A stretch of 64,000 nucleotides of DNA. Origin: Glandiceps talaboti. Taxonomy: Eukaryota; Hemichordata; Enteropneusta; Spengelidae. Position numbers and translations under genes: made by a program. This document shows, piece by piece, positions 13,401 to 48,133 of this stretch (the stretch's first letter is position 1; each line of letters begins with the position of its first letter). Location of the stretch: the NCBI RefSeq assembly GCF_964340395.1, contig NC_135555.1, positions 16,860,746 through 16,924,745 of the forward strand. Direction: 5' to 3'. The notes under the pieces are model-generated. The model ran no database searches and was not told the origin of the DNA. It saw nothing but the letters and a program-made list of their open reading frames with translations.

Positions 13401-14216
13401 ATCGAGTCCCAACTTACTCCATCTGCAAGGAGGACTAAGGCTGGAGTCAGAATTTATGGTGGTGGGGGGGGGGGGGGCAAATTATTTTGGTCAAAATAAA
13501 TTTTGCAGCCCCCCCCCCCCCTTTCGTGCTCTCAAAAAATGTCATGGCACCCCCAAAATGAACCCAAGAATATTTTTGTAGCCCAACCCCCCCCCCCTTC
13601 CCAGCTACACATTTTAATGTGTAATGATACAGTACCCCCCCCCCCCCCTCCCTTCCACAGAGTTGTATAGTGCACTACATTAAACTAACAGTGGAAATCA
13701 ACTTCGGCATCCATACATAACAATGAGAGATTTCTTTACAAATAATATGTGGGCTTTGTGAAAAAGGTCACACAGTGGGCTGTACTTTGAGATACTTAGT
13801 CAGCAGGGTTTTATCTTTCAGTTTTGATTCTGGGCAGAAAAAAACATCCCCCATGATAGCTAGTGGGGAGGGTGTGGGAGGGGATTTTCCTCTCCCACAG
13901 TAAACACTTTTTAAAAAATAAGGACATGTAGGAGGCCATTTAATGGCATAAAATTTCAAACCATACACATTATCAAAAACCATAGAATACCCCAATTTTA
14001 CTCAAGTCAAATTAATACATTACTATACAACTGTATGGTTATATTACCTACACTCTAACTTTTCAGAGATATATTGGCAGACACAAATTTTTTTGGCTAC
14101 TGACTGCCTCATAATTAAATGTATGGTAGGTAAATGACGTGTACAATTTTGCAAAGTACAAGGTAAACGACTGCTCCTGGGGTTTGAATGTTCAAAAAAA
14201 ATCTCCAGAGAAAGAA

Positions 14217-14252
<36 letters not shown>

Positions 14253-14275
14253 TGAGACTAGAGAGATACATACCG

Positions 14276-14318
<43 letters not shown>

Positions 14319-15388
14319 GACAGAACGACACAGAAAGAGACAGACAGACTGAGACTAGAGAAAGAGAGATACATACATACAGACAGACAGACAAACAAAC
14401 AGACAGAGGAAGACATACACAAATACATTTGCATTGCTGTCACCCAACTCATTACTGAATATAGGTTTTAGAAGGTACATTGTGGCAAAGCCGCAAGAAT
14501 TTTTTTTAATTTACTCGGTAAACGACCACCCCCAACGTTTAATTTGGTTCAAATCGTGAGCACAATATTTTGGGCCCTCCTTTCAGACCATCAGAATTTT
14601 CATGCCCCCCCCCCCCCTTGAACCCTCGTTTTTTTCATGCAACCCCCCCCCCCAATTTCTCCCCAGGAACCCCCCCCCCCCCTTCCGTAAATAGACCTCT
14701 AATACGTCCACGATCTCACCAATGCATCTATGAATGGACACTGATCATTTTATTTTTACATCTATAGAGGAGACTTATTTTCAGCAATGTGAATTTTGAA
14801 CATGTTTATGAAGACAGTCAAATGCCGGTGATGGTGTCACTCACAAAACTAGTGCGGATCTCATCTTACTCGCTCTGCAAACACGAGACCATCTCACTAT
14901 TTACTGTTTATTAATAGTATCTCACCAATACAGAAATGTGAATTTTGAACACTGTCATATTCCACTGCAATGTGAATTGCAACTATTTATAAAACACTCG
15001 TGTATATCCACGGCATAACATGTAGTATTAGCAGCCCTCGCTGTTTGCCACGCGAGTTGAGGCTACTTACACACTGTGTGTACAGACATGAAGTTCTAGT
15101 GAATAGACGTGGGACTTGCATACATAAACATATTAGCATAAAACTCACGTTGAGTCCGTTGCTCACGCTTCGCGCTAGTTATTTATCGCTTCACTCGCAG
15201 GAAAGACATGTACATGCCGAGAATATTTACACAATATTAATTTTTCATCAATAAAGGATATCAAACACCTCTCTTGAATCTATCCTGTCGAAAACTTCGT
15301 CATCTTCTTCTCCAAAAGTAACTTCTCTCTCAAGTGCTCGTTGATGGATTGTTGGGTTCACGTTTTCAAGCCTTTCTTTTCCCGACAT
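7487..15388 (-). CDS. CIAO2B: CIAO2B (FAM96B/MIP18), cytosolic Fe-S cluster targeting factor
   Basis: Complete gene, five coding exons on the minus strand: 15388-15262, 13109-13030, 12924-12799, 11665-11620, 7581-7487. Lengths sum to 474 nt, giving 157 residues (human about 163). The start [18 protein letters not shown] matches the CIAO2B N terminus. The core [18 protein letters not shown] carries the conserved cysteine (residue 88), and [20 protein letters not shown] and [16 protein letters not shown] follow. [10 protein letters not shown] and [10 protein letters not shown] point to CIAO2B rather than CIAO2A. The protein joins CIAO1 and MMS19 in the CIA targeting complex, which hands Fe-S clusters to cytosolic and nuclear enzymes. 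Intron 1 appears to be a U12 AT-AC intron; without it the frame cannot be closed ([15 protein letters not shown]). Head to head with INTS8. Confidence 0.96.
8378..8735 (+). repeat. Foldback-plus-tail repeat family D, copy 1
   Basis: The first about 170 bp fold back on themselves. The left arm (about 8378-8445: ttattcccc, ttcttcgttcagcc, gaaaatatgagtgacct) is complementary to the right arm (about 8487-8545). A unique tail ends near ttcaacttggctcgtg... Related copies lie at 25040-25420 (+) and 53130-53412 (-). No coding potential. Confidence 0.75.
9040..9200 (+). mobile_element. Partial copy of the ttaaagtggcc MITE
   Basis: aaaatggccatatgaatgac followed by a interior like the copy at 6197 (aacaactttaatatgtttttctac). 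Right end not identified. Lies in CIAO2B intron 4. Confidence 0.5.
10383..10526. mobile_element. Near-perfect hairpin element, 52-bp arms
   Basis: Arm 10383-10434 (aacacatattgcctggcctg...) is complementary to arm 10475-10526 with only about two or three mismatches, around a 40-bp loop. Lies in CIAO2B intron 4. A few steps upstream is palindromic actatttccctaggggaatagt (about 10243-10264), so the full element may extend to about 10200. Confidence 0.8.
11985..12145 (+). repeat. Direct duplication of a 45-bp block
   Basis: The block beginning gaatcatacttggagcatta (about 11987) recurs at about 12097 with four or five changes, 110 bp apart. Both copies continue to tgacgta.aactaacattga. Inverted words flank it (attagtcta / tggactaat). 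In CIAO2B intron 3. Non-coding. Confidence 0.6.
13110..15261 (-). other. U12-type AT-AC intron (CIAO2B intron 1)
   Basis: On the minus strand, exon 1 ends GTG TTT G and the intron begins ATATCCTTT, the U12 AT-AC donor consensus. Its end reads TTTCCTTGAC-catcagtac, with the U12 branch-site consensus TTCCTTRAY about 10 nt before a terminal AC. Joining G to AT restores GAT, giving [16 protein letters not shown], which matches human REIFDLIRSINDPEHP. No GT-AG pair I tried keeps this frame. The intron also contains microsatellites and C/G tracts. Confidence 0.93.
13312..14700. repeat. Cluster of simple repeats and G/C homopolymer tracts
   Basis: Within the CIAO2B U12 intron: a short (GA)n near 13312, G run 13463-13478, C runs near 13508-13522, 13587-13599, 13635-13650, 14605-14617, 14642-14653 and 14670-14682, and mixed (GACA)n/(CA)n from 14218 to 14405. 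Reading frames through them (CVCVCV, SLSLSV proteins) are artefacts. Confidence 0.85.
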
Positions 15389-15786
15389 TTTTAATATATT
15401 ACCCATAATTCCCGTGAGAATATCACGTTCTTCCGGTATTTTATATCTTTAAAATTCGGGAAATTTTCATTAAGTCATCCATTGAACACTGTCTTTCGTT
15501 AAATTAGCCACCATTTTGTCATATCATACTAAAAACAAGGGGAAATCGTAAAATATACCTATGAAAATCATTGTTTGACCTTCTTGTAACCTTTTCACTT
15601 TGACCTCACGTGTAGCGACAGCCTTTATGTAAATGATTTTGTTTACTGCATACAGCATTACTGAGCGCACACTCGAGCCTTCACGTTGTTTAAAGCACGT
15701 GAAATCTCACGTTGAGAATCCACGACGGGTCTGGACAACAACAAACCTACTTCTGAATAATATACTTACAACCGGTTGTTTTGACG
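15389..15786. promoter_or_regulatory. Divergent CIAO2B/INTS8 promoter region
   Basis: 398 bp separate the two start codons, which point away from each other, so the region must serve both genes' starts and 5' UTRs. It contains two CACGTG E-boxes (15607-15612 and 15696-15701), several CpG-containing tcacgt words, and a YY1-like gccaccatttt at 15508-15518. No clear TATA box. Head-to-head arrangement is seen directly; shared regulation is inference. Confidence 0.7.
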
Positions 15787-38745
<22,959 letters not shown>

Positions 38746-39114
38746 GTTTTCGTGGTCACTCACTCTTTTACTCTCACAAAACATTTTCTCAAAGTTTCAC
38801 TTAAGTGTTTCCTTACTTACTGTAAAGCACTAATCTCCAAGTTGACTTCAATGTTTACTCTCCAGCACATAATGTGTAATCATGCTTCAAAGTAAACTAC
38901 ATATATGTTACTGTAAGCCTAGATCCTGCGTGTCTCAGATGCGCACATGTTCATTTCGTGGATGGAGGTTAAAAAAATCCTCCCCATAGCCTTTGCATCT
39001 TTGTTGTAGATCATTAGTGTAAATAGTTGGTATCCACTATTGTTGGCCTGTTACACTTCCTTTGATGGTAACCACAGAATATGAGGCTGGCCTAGGCTTT
39101 ACACGGAGTTGTTT

Positions 39115-39120
39115 AATAAA
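39115..39120 (+). terminator. Possible poly(A) signal of INTS8
   Basis: AATAAA about 370 nt after the INTS8 stop, followed by T- and GT-containing sequence. First canonical hexamer seen downstream of the stop; not confirmed. Confidence 0.45.
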
Positions 39121-39727
39121 AAACTTGTTAAAACAAAAGTATTGGACCCATGCCTGCATGAGGGCGCTAACACATCAGTATATCAAAGATTTGGTAATGT
39201 GCAAACTTTAGTTTTTGAAAACAGTTGCAGACCAGAAACTTGCAGAATTTTGAAGTAGAGAAAATATGGAGGTATACATATTTTCAAATGATATGAAAAG
39301 AGTGTTTCCGTGAATTGGTTATATAACATACATGTACACTAAGTAATGAAAGTATGACTGGAGGACATGTTGAGAGGGTTAGGACAAACTTTACTGAGTT
39401 TTTGATAAAAGAGATTTGTATGTATAGTGTCCTTAAAATTTGTTATTGAAGCACAACTTAATTAATTTGCATAAAGGTCAAAGGTGATACATGTTTATAA
39501 GTGATTTCTGCAGAAACAAATATCAGATAAAATATTTGAAATAGTCATTTTAGGATTAGGAGAATCTTCAGTTGTCTTTGATAAGAAATATCACAGTAAT
39601 AATTTATTTATATGAATTTTTTTTATTATGAAATGACCCCACTGAGTTATCACAAATTGTATTAATATGTTATAAACATATAAAGATATCTCCTCTTTCT
39701 TGGTTTTCGAATTACAATGTGACTCCC

Positions 39728-40075
39728 TAGATAAGTCACTTTTTCACTTGTGGCCATCCCTAGGTGAGTGTTAAAAGTCATGCCCTTTAGTTGTGGTCAT
39801 CCTTAGGTGGGTTGTACAAGTCACAGTTTCCCTTGTGGTGTCATCCCTAAGTGAGTGTTAAAACTCATGCCCTTCAAAGGTGTGGTTATCCTTAGGTGGG
39901 TTTTAAAACAAAAGTCACACCTTTTCTCTTGTGGTCATCCCTAGGTGAGTGTAGTGTTAAAAGTCATACCTTTCATGTGTGATCATCCCTCGGTGAGTGT
40001 TAGAAGTCACACCTTTCATATGTGATCATCCCTAGGTGAGTGTTAAAAGTCACACCTTTCATTTGTTGTCAAAAG
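39728..40075 (+). repeat. Minisatellite with repeated AGGTGAGT words
   Basis: About seven units of 45-60 bp, each like 'ttgtggtcatccctaggtga' followed by gtgttaaaagtcacaccttt. The unit contains cctaggtgagtgt, which matches the 5' splice consensus AG|GTGAGT, in at least four copies. Lies about 1 kb after the INTS8 stop, beyond the candidate poly(A) signal. Confidence 0.85.
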
Positions 40076-40933
40076 TGGTGATTTCAACATATGATACCAG
40101 TTCACATAATTAACTTAAGTGTTGATGTCAAAAAAAAAACTGAAAGTAAACAGCCATTTCTTTATCCTATTGTCAACAAGGACAAAATCCATCAAAATAA
40201 AGATGTGAACTTACTGTACAAAAGATACATATTCATTTAAGGTAAGGAGTTAGGTTAGGGCAAGGACAAGATTAGACCCCCTGTGGACTGTTGTTTCTGA
40301 CTTTCACCACGTTGCACTAGGGAGTTAGAGCTAGAGAAAGAGACAAGATTAGACCCCCTAACATAAAACTGATTTCACCTCATAGACTACAAATGATCAC
40401 TGTGGTACCCCTGTGGGCTGTTGACTTTGACCACCTAGCACTGTTAAAGTTAAAAAGCTATTTTATTAGTGTTCTTTATTCATGTTTTCTGTCATTTCAA
40501 TAATATATATTACTTTATTAGATATAAGGAACTTTTCCATTACTGTTGTTTTAAAGTACTTGACATTTTGAATTTTTGTCTCTCTGAATTACCGCATGGT
40601 AAAATTCCCAAAATGAAACTGTCGCAGGTTCAAGATTTTATATTGAAACTATAGAGGGCGTAAAGCAAGGCCACCAAGTGGTATTGTTGATATGTTGGTA
40701 GTAGGGATAGTGTGTTGCATATTGTAACAGAATCCAGTGATGTATGAATACCAGTTTGGTGTACTTATAAGTATTTGTTCAAGTGTTTATGGCGTTCTGC
40801 ACAGCTGTGCATTCACAAGGGAAGCAAGTACTGTTACTATTTCATATGTTTTATCTGAAAGAAAATTTTTTTGTGAAAGTGTAACAGCACTATCACTTGC
40901 ATACACAGGTATGCAATAAGCAACCATGTTTTT

Positions 40934-43398
40934 AGCTCCGCTGTCAGCAAAAGCTGAAAGCGTAGCTTTAGGTATAGGTGGGTATTGAGGTATAGAGAGT
41001 AGAGTGAATCATAGGTGTCCGTCAAACTTTTATATTTTTACTATCTACTCCATAAGTGACAGTCGGAATTCTTCGATATTTGGTGTGCATGTTCCCTGGG
41101 GGGAGGCTATTCAGATTTGTTCATGCCAAGTTGATCTGTGCCATTTTCAATTTTTTATGATTTTTTTTCATAAAATGTCATTTTCATCAACTCCTTGAAA
41201 ACCTCTTATTAGATTGCTTTGATATCTGGCGTGTTGATGCGCAGGGGGTAGCTTACTCAGATTTGTTAATTTCAAGTCAGCACATCCTCATTTTTATTTT
41301 TTATGATTTTTTTTTTGTAATTTGAAAAAAAATGAATATGTTAATGAGCATAATGACCGACGCCATATTGGAAATCAGTCGACGAGACTTTAAGTAAACT
41401 GCCACTTTTCAAAAGACACTATTGACGTCAAACAAGCAATGTAATATGTGCTATAGTCATAATTCTACGCATTGGGCGCCCAAATGACAAGCGTTTGTTC
41501 GAAACAGGGTTGTAAACTTCAAATCCAATTCTGCACCCTTCTACATTATCAGCCAATCCGCAACATCCTCATTTGCATACTCTATCCTGATTCGACCAGA
41601 AGCTGAAGGTGACCTCATTCGACCGAGCGATTTTCCACAGCAAGTATCTTGAGTATCAACACAGGACGTTCTTAGTACTCACTAAAATCACACTTCAGAC
41701 CCACTATAAAAGTGTGATGTTTTCAGATAACATGTAACTTGTGGTTAATTCTATATTGTCGTGCAATTTGGAATGACAGTGAACCAGAATTCAGACAACT
41801 TGCGTAAGGAAGGGCATGCCAGGCATGCGGTTGAAGTTTAAATATGGCCGACAGTTCACATGTAAAGTTAAACGACATGAACGTGTCTTGCCTTTCCAAA
41901 ATGCAAATATTTGGCAAGCAAAAATAATTAAAATAATTACAACTTTAATTTGGCTTCAGACTTTGCATTATGCGTATCTTTCCCCGTTTTACATGTAAAT
42001 CCGAAAAGGTTCTCTCTCATCATGTCATCAGTGTCAGTGATCATACCGCGCGGGGTAGTCCTCGGGTGCACGAGTCTGTATTACCATGGATGTGGATGTA
42101 TTAGTTACTTGACTCTAAACACCGGAGGGGGAGGGACAATTGTCAGAATCGAGTCCCGAATTCCTCCGTATGCAAGCAGGACTACGTGCGGGGCTGCTTT
42201 GAGTACGAGCGAAGTGAGGCATGTTGAGGTATTTTGTTGAGAATTATAAATATTGCGAAATGTCAAGTACAAGGTTTAAATACAATGGAATGATGAAAAA
42301 AATGGCAGAGTCTGCTGACAGGCGCCGGTCACAAAAAACACTGTGAATTAAAATATCAGACGATGTACATGTATGTATTAATCGCCGACAATCCACCCGT
42401 ATGCACGAGGGACTAACCCGGAAGCAAGTCGTTGTCAGCCATACGTTACAGTGGTAACATCGTCCGAGAAATCGCTGCGTTCAGAGTGTCACTGTCATTA
42501 TTCACAGAATTGTTGTTTTCGAGTGAAAACCCGTCTTGAATTGTATAACTCTAACAAATGAAGACATGTCAAGTTATATTTTGAAAGTTGTATCGCTAGT
42601 TTGAGACGATTTTCTCACGTACTATAGTACTATCGAGGCTTACTTGGAAGTAGTAGGACCTTCCAGTTCATCGGGAAGTTTAGCCAGTCCGATAATTCTT
42701 TCTGGTTTAGTTTACAACACTTTTGATCACGCAGATTTTGTTGTTGTGATGAAAAGAAATTAAAAAAAAGATCATTTCAACCATTTCGTTGTGTTTTCTT
42801 TGTGAAAGGTAACCGAACATGAACGAGTGTTACCACTGTAACGTATGGCTGAGAATGACTCTCTTCCGGGTACTTGAGATTGTCGCCGTACGGAAACTAA
42901 GATGGCGATTAATACATTTCTTCCCTATATATATCAACCACAACTAGAACAAGTTGAATGTTGTTGACTTTGTAAATTTGTTAGAAAATTCAAATTCAAA
43001 TTGCCTCAAAATTATTTTAGATCCCTAGTTTATTTCATTCTTCATTAAAATTTTCCAGGGTTACAGCTGTAAGACACTGGAATTACTTATAGCCAACCTC
43101 AAAATCCTCTTTTTTTCTTTTTCTTGTGTGCATTTCCCAGTCATTTTTTTCTGAGATTTTGTGCAATTTTTCATAACAGTAGATTTTTGTTATAAAATGG
43201 TGACTATGGTATAAAAGTACAATACATTACCAACTTCTGTGTAAAATGTGTTTTATAGTGAGACATCATATGAAACCACTAACCACTTTATTGCATCGCT
43301 AAAACAAAACTGCATAGTGACTCGAAGAGCTGAAGACCTGAACCACTTCTACATGTCACCAAAATAAAAAATTAAATTAAAAAAAAAACAGCGGAGCT
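40934..43398. mobile_element. Large repeat element bounded by agctccgctgt / acagcggagct
   Basis: 11-bp perfect inverted ends (40934-40944 and 43388-43398). The left end is followed by paired paragraphs (about 41040-41160 and 41200-41320) with similar wording (tcttcgatatttggtgtgca / ctttgatatctggcgtgttg; cagatttgtt). The interior has no coding frame and carries a second TIR element. Whether the two ends belong to one element or to two copies of one end is uncertain. Confidence 0.45.
42373..42916. mobile_element. TIR element, about 87-bp arms, nested in the larger repeat
   Basis: Left arm 42373-42459 (atgtattaatcgcc ... cagccatacgttacagtggt aaca) is complementary to right arm 42828-42916 (tgttaccactgtaacgtatg ... 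ggcgattaatacat), with diverged middles. The innermost 25 bp are almost perfect. The interior is non-coding. Confidence 0.75.
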
Positions 43399-43880
43399 AT
43401 TCTGACCGATAGGTCGCTTGTTTTGGTATTGCACTAGCTGGGGTTCAAACACCTCCAGGTTGTGTGCAGATGATCACTTGTATATATGTAATATTGTCTG
43501 GTATTTCCACTTCACAAGGTGATGTCATAGTCTTCAGATTACTACGTAATGTAACGTTACAACAGTAATCGAGTTTCAGTGTACATGGATAGACACAAAC
43601 TAAAACTGTTATGACATGTTGATGTAAGCTATTGAATGGAAGTTGGTTTAATGATACTCAAGGTAGGGTAGTGTTAGCTCACATGATTCCATACTAACTG
43701 CAGATATGGTGCGGTAAAACATTTCTAAAGGTTGTCAAACAATGGTGGACTTGTTACCTTTCATTGTGGAACACATTTGACATTGTATGGCAATAGAGAA
43801 AACAAAAGAAATGTCACACATCATTTAATAGCCGCTGAGGGCGCCCCAACATGGCTGACCTTGCAGGCGAAGATGTAAAA

Positions 43881-44461
43881 CACTGTGCAATATCTTACCC
43901 ACAACTCTCTCTGATTGGTATGCTTGGAAGTTCCTTTTTTTATAACTTCTTCAATAACCCATATTTGACAACATTTAAGCATAGTAATTACGTGTAATTA
44001 ATATGTAACAAAAGTACGTTTGGGAATCAAAAATAAAGTTCCAAATTTTGCATAAAATGTGCTAACAAGTAAATGAAACATGTATTGTGAGTAAAACCCT
44101 TTTCAATGTCAAAGTATCAATAACTTGGGTAGACAGTGTGTATGATGTGTTTAAGTATGTAAATTTCTTTTGTCATACCTATTCAAATAAATCTATATCT
44201 TTGGCAAACACATTAACAGGTGCATATATTTTGCATGTCTTTCAAGAAAATCTGTTGACCAATTTCTAAAATTGCTACTCCTTCTACAATAAATCATTGA
44301 TACCAGAACCAATGAAAATATATATTCAGAAACTCATCAGTGTCATTTCTGCGTTTTGAAAATGGCAAAAATCCTTTACACAGGTGAGATTTGTCTGACT
44401 TCAGAGAGCTGATGTCCAACAGTACAAATCAGAGAGAGAGTTGTGGGTAAAATATTGTGTA
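43881..44461. mobile_element. TIR element, about 37-bp inverted ends
   Basis: Left cttacccacaactctctctg (within 43881-43917) is complementary to right cagagagagagttgtgggta (within 44424-44460), with flanking complementarity on both sides. The interior is AT-rich and non-coding. Confidence 0.6.
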
Positions 44462-45388
44462 CTGCAAAGCGTGAAAGAGTTCATTGCAAATCAAGTAATG
44501 AAAGATACTGTATATATAGATGCTTTCCTGGCTTAACAGGAAAAACTTGTTACTTGGTATAAAGTTAAATTTTTGTCTTGATTTGGTGTTTTATTGGAGC
44601 TGGAGGGGAGGTGGGGTTTATATGGCGGGGATCCACTGAAATTGAGAGGGAAATCTTCAATGACAGCCATGTGGTTGTACTGAACAATTATCAAGCTGAT
44701 GTACGTGCGTTGTGTATAAATATTTGTTACACAATAAAAATATATTTTGCACAATATATAAAATATCTTGTTTTATTTCGACTTTATCACATCTAAATAA
44801 CATTGGCTAGCAAAGAGTGAAAGTCTCTGTAATATTTGCATCTATACTACAGCTACTGAGAATTCCTAAGGATTGAAATTGCCACTGCATTATGCCGTTA
44901 CTTTCATAAAACAAAAGGTTCAATTTGTGTATTGGTAGAGGGCGCCCTTCACTATGGTGGACAAGTGCACCGTTCATGTGTGTGCGGTGATTGTTCTCAG
45001 ACACATGAAGGCTTATGCAGAATGACATAACTGCACTAACATTCATGAATAGTTTTGTTTTTTTACTAAAATTAATTGAAAATTTGTAACAAAGACTATC
45101 CCTACATCGTGTACATCACTCAACCTCTGTAAACTATAAAATAAAACATTCTCATACTTCTCCATATACTAACCAACTTATATAATTATATTGAATGAAA
45201 TATAAAAAACGAAAAGGTAGCCCTATATGTAATAATGCAATACACAAGAACTGGATCTTACAATTGGTTTGGTTTAATACTGTATAACATCAGTATGCCA
45301 TACACTGCAGAAACAGGGTTGATGTGGTGTATCGCTGATGGAATAATGATTGACATTTTAACCCCCAACTAACAACAGTAGAGATACC

Positions 45389-45630
45389 ACACACACACAC
45401 ACACATATATACACACAGGTATGCACATACACATATGTACGTATGTATGTATGTATGTATGTATGTATGTATGTACGTATGTAGACACACATACATACGT
45501 ACGTACGTACACAGACACACACACACACTGACATGCATGCATACATACATACATACATACATACATACGTTCGTACGTACGTACGTACGTACGTACGTAC
45601 GTACGTACACGCACAAACACACACACAGCT
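45389..45630 (+). repeat. Compound (CA)n / (GTAT)n / (CATA)n / (CGTA)n microsatellite
   Basis: Alternating blocks with self-complementary gtacgtacgtac runs (45570-45608). Frames through it (YVCMYVCM, RTYVRTYV) are artefacts. Confidence 0.95.
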
Positions 45631-46119
45631 GGATCATATACCTAATTTCACATCAACAAGTGTCATATATAAGCATTGCTATTCTTTTATAGTGAAGTAG
45701 AAACAGCTTCTGCTGAAATAATTACAGATGGACTCGATGGTTTTTTAATTCCTACAGAAAGGCAACACAATTACTTGTCTACTTCTAACTGTGCAGGACA
45801 CCTCTGTAATCATCTATTTGGGGTTTAGACGTCCTTTGTGTTATGTCCCATCAGTGAAACACCACACCATCCTCAGTCCTGCTGTAAGTTTGGGAGGTCA
45901 TGTGATCTGACAATGTAGACTCTTTAAAGCCAGTCATTGGAAGTGTTCCACAGAATCCCCAAGTCCCAGCACAACATGTGATGTATGACCAATGACTGTA
46001 CTTCACAGTCTTTTATAGTATTGTCACCACATTCACAAAGATCTGGTATACTACAATTGGTATAATTAAAACTATGGATGGTCATGCAGTTCAGTTGAAC
46101 AGTACTTGAAAAATAAAAT

Positions 46120-46420
46120 AAATACACAGTTACTGTTACACATAGCAACCATAATTTCGATACATACTTGGTCATACATAGCAACCATTATTTTGAAAAT
46201 ATCATAGTTACTGTCATGCATAGCAACCAAATAAAATAGATAGTTACTGATACACATAGCAACAATGAATAACATTATTTTACATATATGTCATGCATAG
46301 CAACCTTATAAATTAGATACATAGTTACCGTTACACATGGCAACAATAAGATAAATACATAGTTACTATTAAACATAGTAGCAAAATGGATACATAGTTA
46401 CTTGTTATACATAGCCAAGA
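46120..46420 (+). repeat. Tandem repeat with about 40-bp unit (gttactgttacacatagcaac)
   Basis: Seven to eight diverged units: 'atacatagttactgttacac' then atagcaaccataat. On the minus strand the core reads gttgctatgtgtaacagtaa, which resembles an RFX X-box but fits it imperfectly. Confidence 0.8.
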
Positions 46421-46707
46421 CACTTGGTTAGCTGGCTTGACATGTATTCTGGTGAACAACATACATGGACAGTCAAGCTGGATAGCCAAGTATTTGGGGA
46501 CCATGTTTTTAAAGTGGCACAAGGTGAGTTCATAAACTTTGTACTCAAGTGAAAATACTCAAATAAAACCACATTCCAGTATTATAATATTGAATGTCGA
46601 TGCATATCTTCAATAACATTATCGCTTCAATTCTGGCATTGTTTGAACATTTGATTGCATAGTTTGAATTCCCCTTAACAATTCTTGGTATGTATCATAA
46701 ATAACAT

Positions 46708-46873
46708 TACTGGATCGTTTGCAAGTTACATCTTAATATACCAGGTTTGAGTTCAGTCAATTGCAAATCGTGGCCAAGTTTGCTTCAGTAGGTACAATAA
46801 TGTGAGAACGTTATAAATATGTAGTCAAAACTAAGCCTAAAACTCATACAAACTCAGCTTGTGCCCCTTCAAT
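46708..46873 (+). repeat. Dispersed repeat family E, copy 2
   Basis: See 33957-34128; same order of blocks from gcaagttacatcttaata to aactcagcttgtgcccctt. Confidence 0.75.
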
Positions 46874-47394
46874 ACATATATAGCATCCAAATTTCATCAC
46901 AAAAATATAAATATATCTATTGGTTAATAGAAGATGAAAACTTCCGCAGACATTACACGTACTATGGATAATATTAGAACAGGAGATTTTGATTATGGCA
47001 TATTTCAAATTAATTGCACAAACTTGGTAAATGGAGGTAATTTAATTAGCATATATTTGCATAATTAAATTGACATTCATAATTGCACATGGTCAAACTA
47101 AAGTAACTGAACACTATAGTAATGAAGCCACTGTCAAGAACATGATTTAATTTCACAAGTTTAATTTCATATAAAAACACTGGTTTCACTGGTTATTTGT
47201 AGGTACAACTAATGTAATCAAATATGTCAATGAGACATAATGCATACAAGGTTCTCTAATCTCTATGTACCAGTTGTTACCAACTAGCACTTATAAAAAG
47301 GATAACTTCAACAATTTACTTACAGTTTCACTATTTATGTATGAACTTAATGCGTTTGATTGCAACCTGCAGTTCTTGGTTTCCTGTAATAGAA

Positions 47395-47545
47395 TTTTAC
47401 CTACTCCATAGGCAGTCACAATAGAACAAGAAGGTTGACTTATTCTCGCACGCACACACCTATAGTAATGTACGATTGTGCAGCCAGCACAGACTCAGAG
47501 TGCAAGTCATGGTGTCGACCAAGAAATCAAACAGTTGTTACTTTT
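47395..47545 (+). repeat. Dispersed repeat family H, copy 1
   Basis: Matches 52995-53125 (caatagaacaagaaggttga, cttattctc, tatagtaatgta, gcaagtcatg, caagaaat). A further inverse fragment is at 33050-33110 (INTS8 intron 13). Confidence 0.7.
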
Positions 47546-48133
47546 AAGACGTGCCTAGGTGGTCAAAATTCTACTTTAGGTTACACGAATTTACATGTTA
47601 TTATCTACTTTCGTCTCGAACAAGGATGTTAAAGTCATGACTCTTAAAATTCCGACCAGCACTCATTTTGGGTTGGGGAGAACCCTATACAGTGCACTAC
47701 TACAGATGCAGTCGCGGTAAAGATAACTTTGGAGTACACAGTGTTTTTAACATGACATTTTCACTAAAATAATTTCCCAAATTTTTAAATTATATCTAAC
47801 GAGAGGTGTACACTGTAAAGTCTACTATTGTGGTAAATTGCCCATTAATTAATAGCTGGGTAATGATAAAATAAATAAATACAATATATCTGTCAAAAGT
47901 AAATACTGGTTAAATGAAAGTAATATTAATAATAAATAAATAAATACAGTGTTGTCATACATTAAAAACATACATACAGAAATTAATACCGAGGTTAAAT
48001 AACTTATACCAATAACTTACCATTATATAAATTATAATATGTCTGTGTATAATTATGTAAGTGTTAAAGGAAGAAAATGTAAAATTGTAAAACAAAAAAA
48101 TATATAAGTTTGTAAATATATAGCTATCAAAAG

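Noticed and set aside
43848-43997. Frame starting MADLAGEDVKHCAISYPQ
   Set aside because: Attractive start context, but it spans the terminal repeat of a TIR element and has no similarity I recognise.
45290-45692. Open frames rich in YVRT / CVCV
   Set aside because: Microsatellite translation only.
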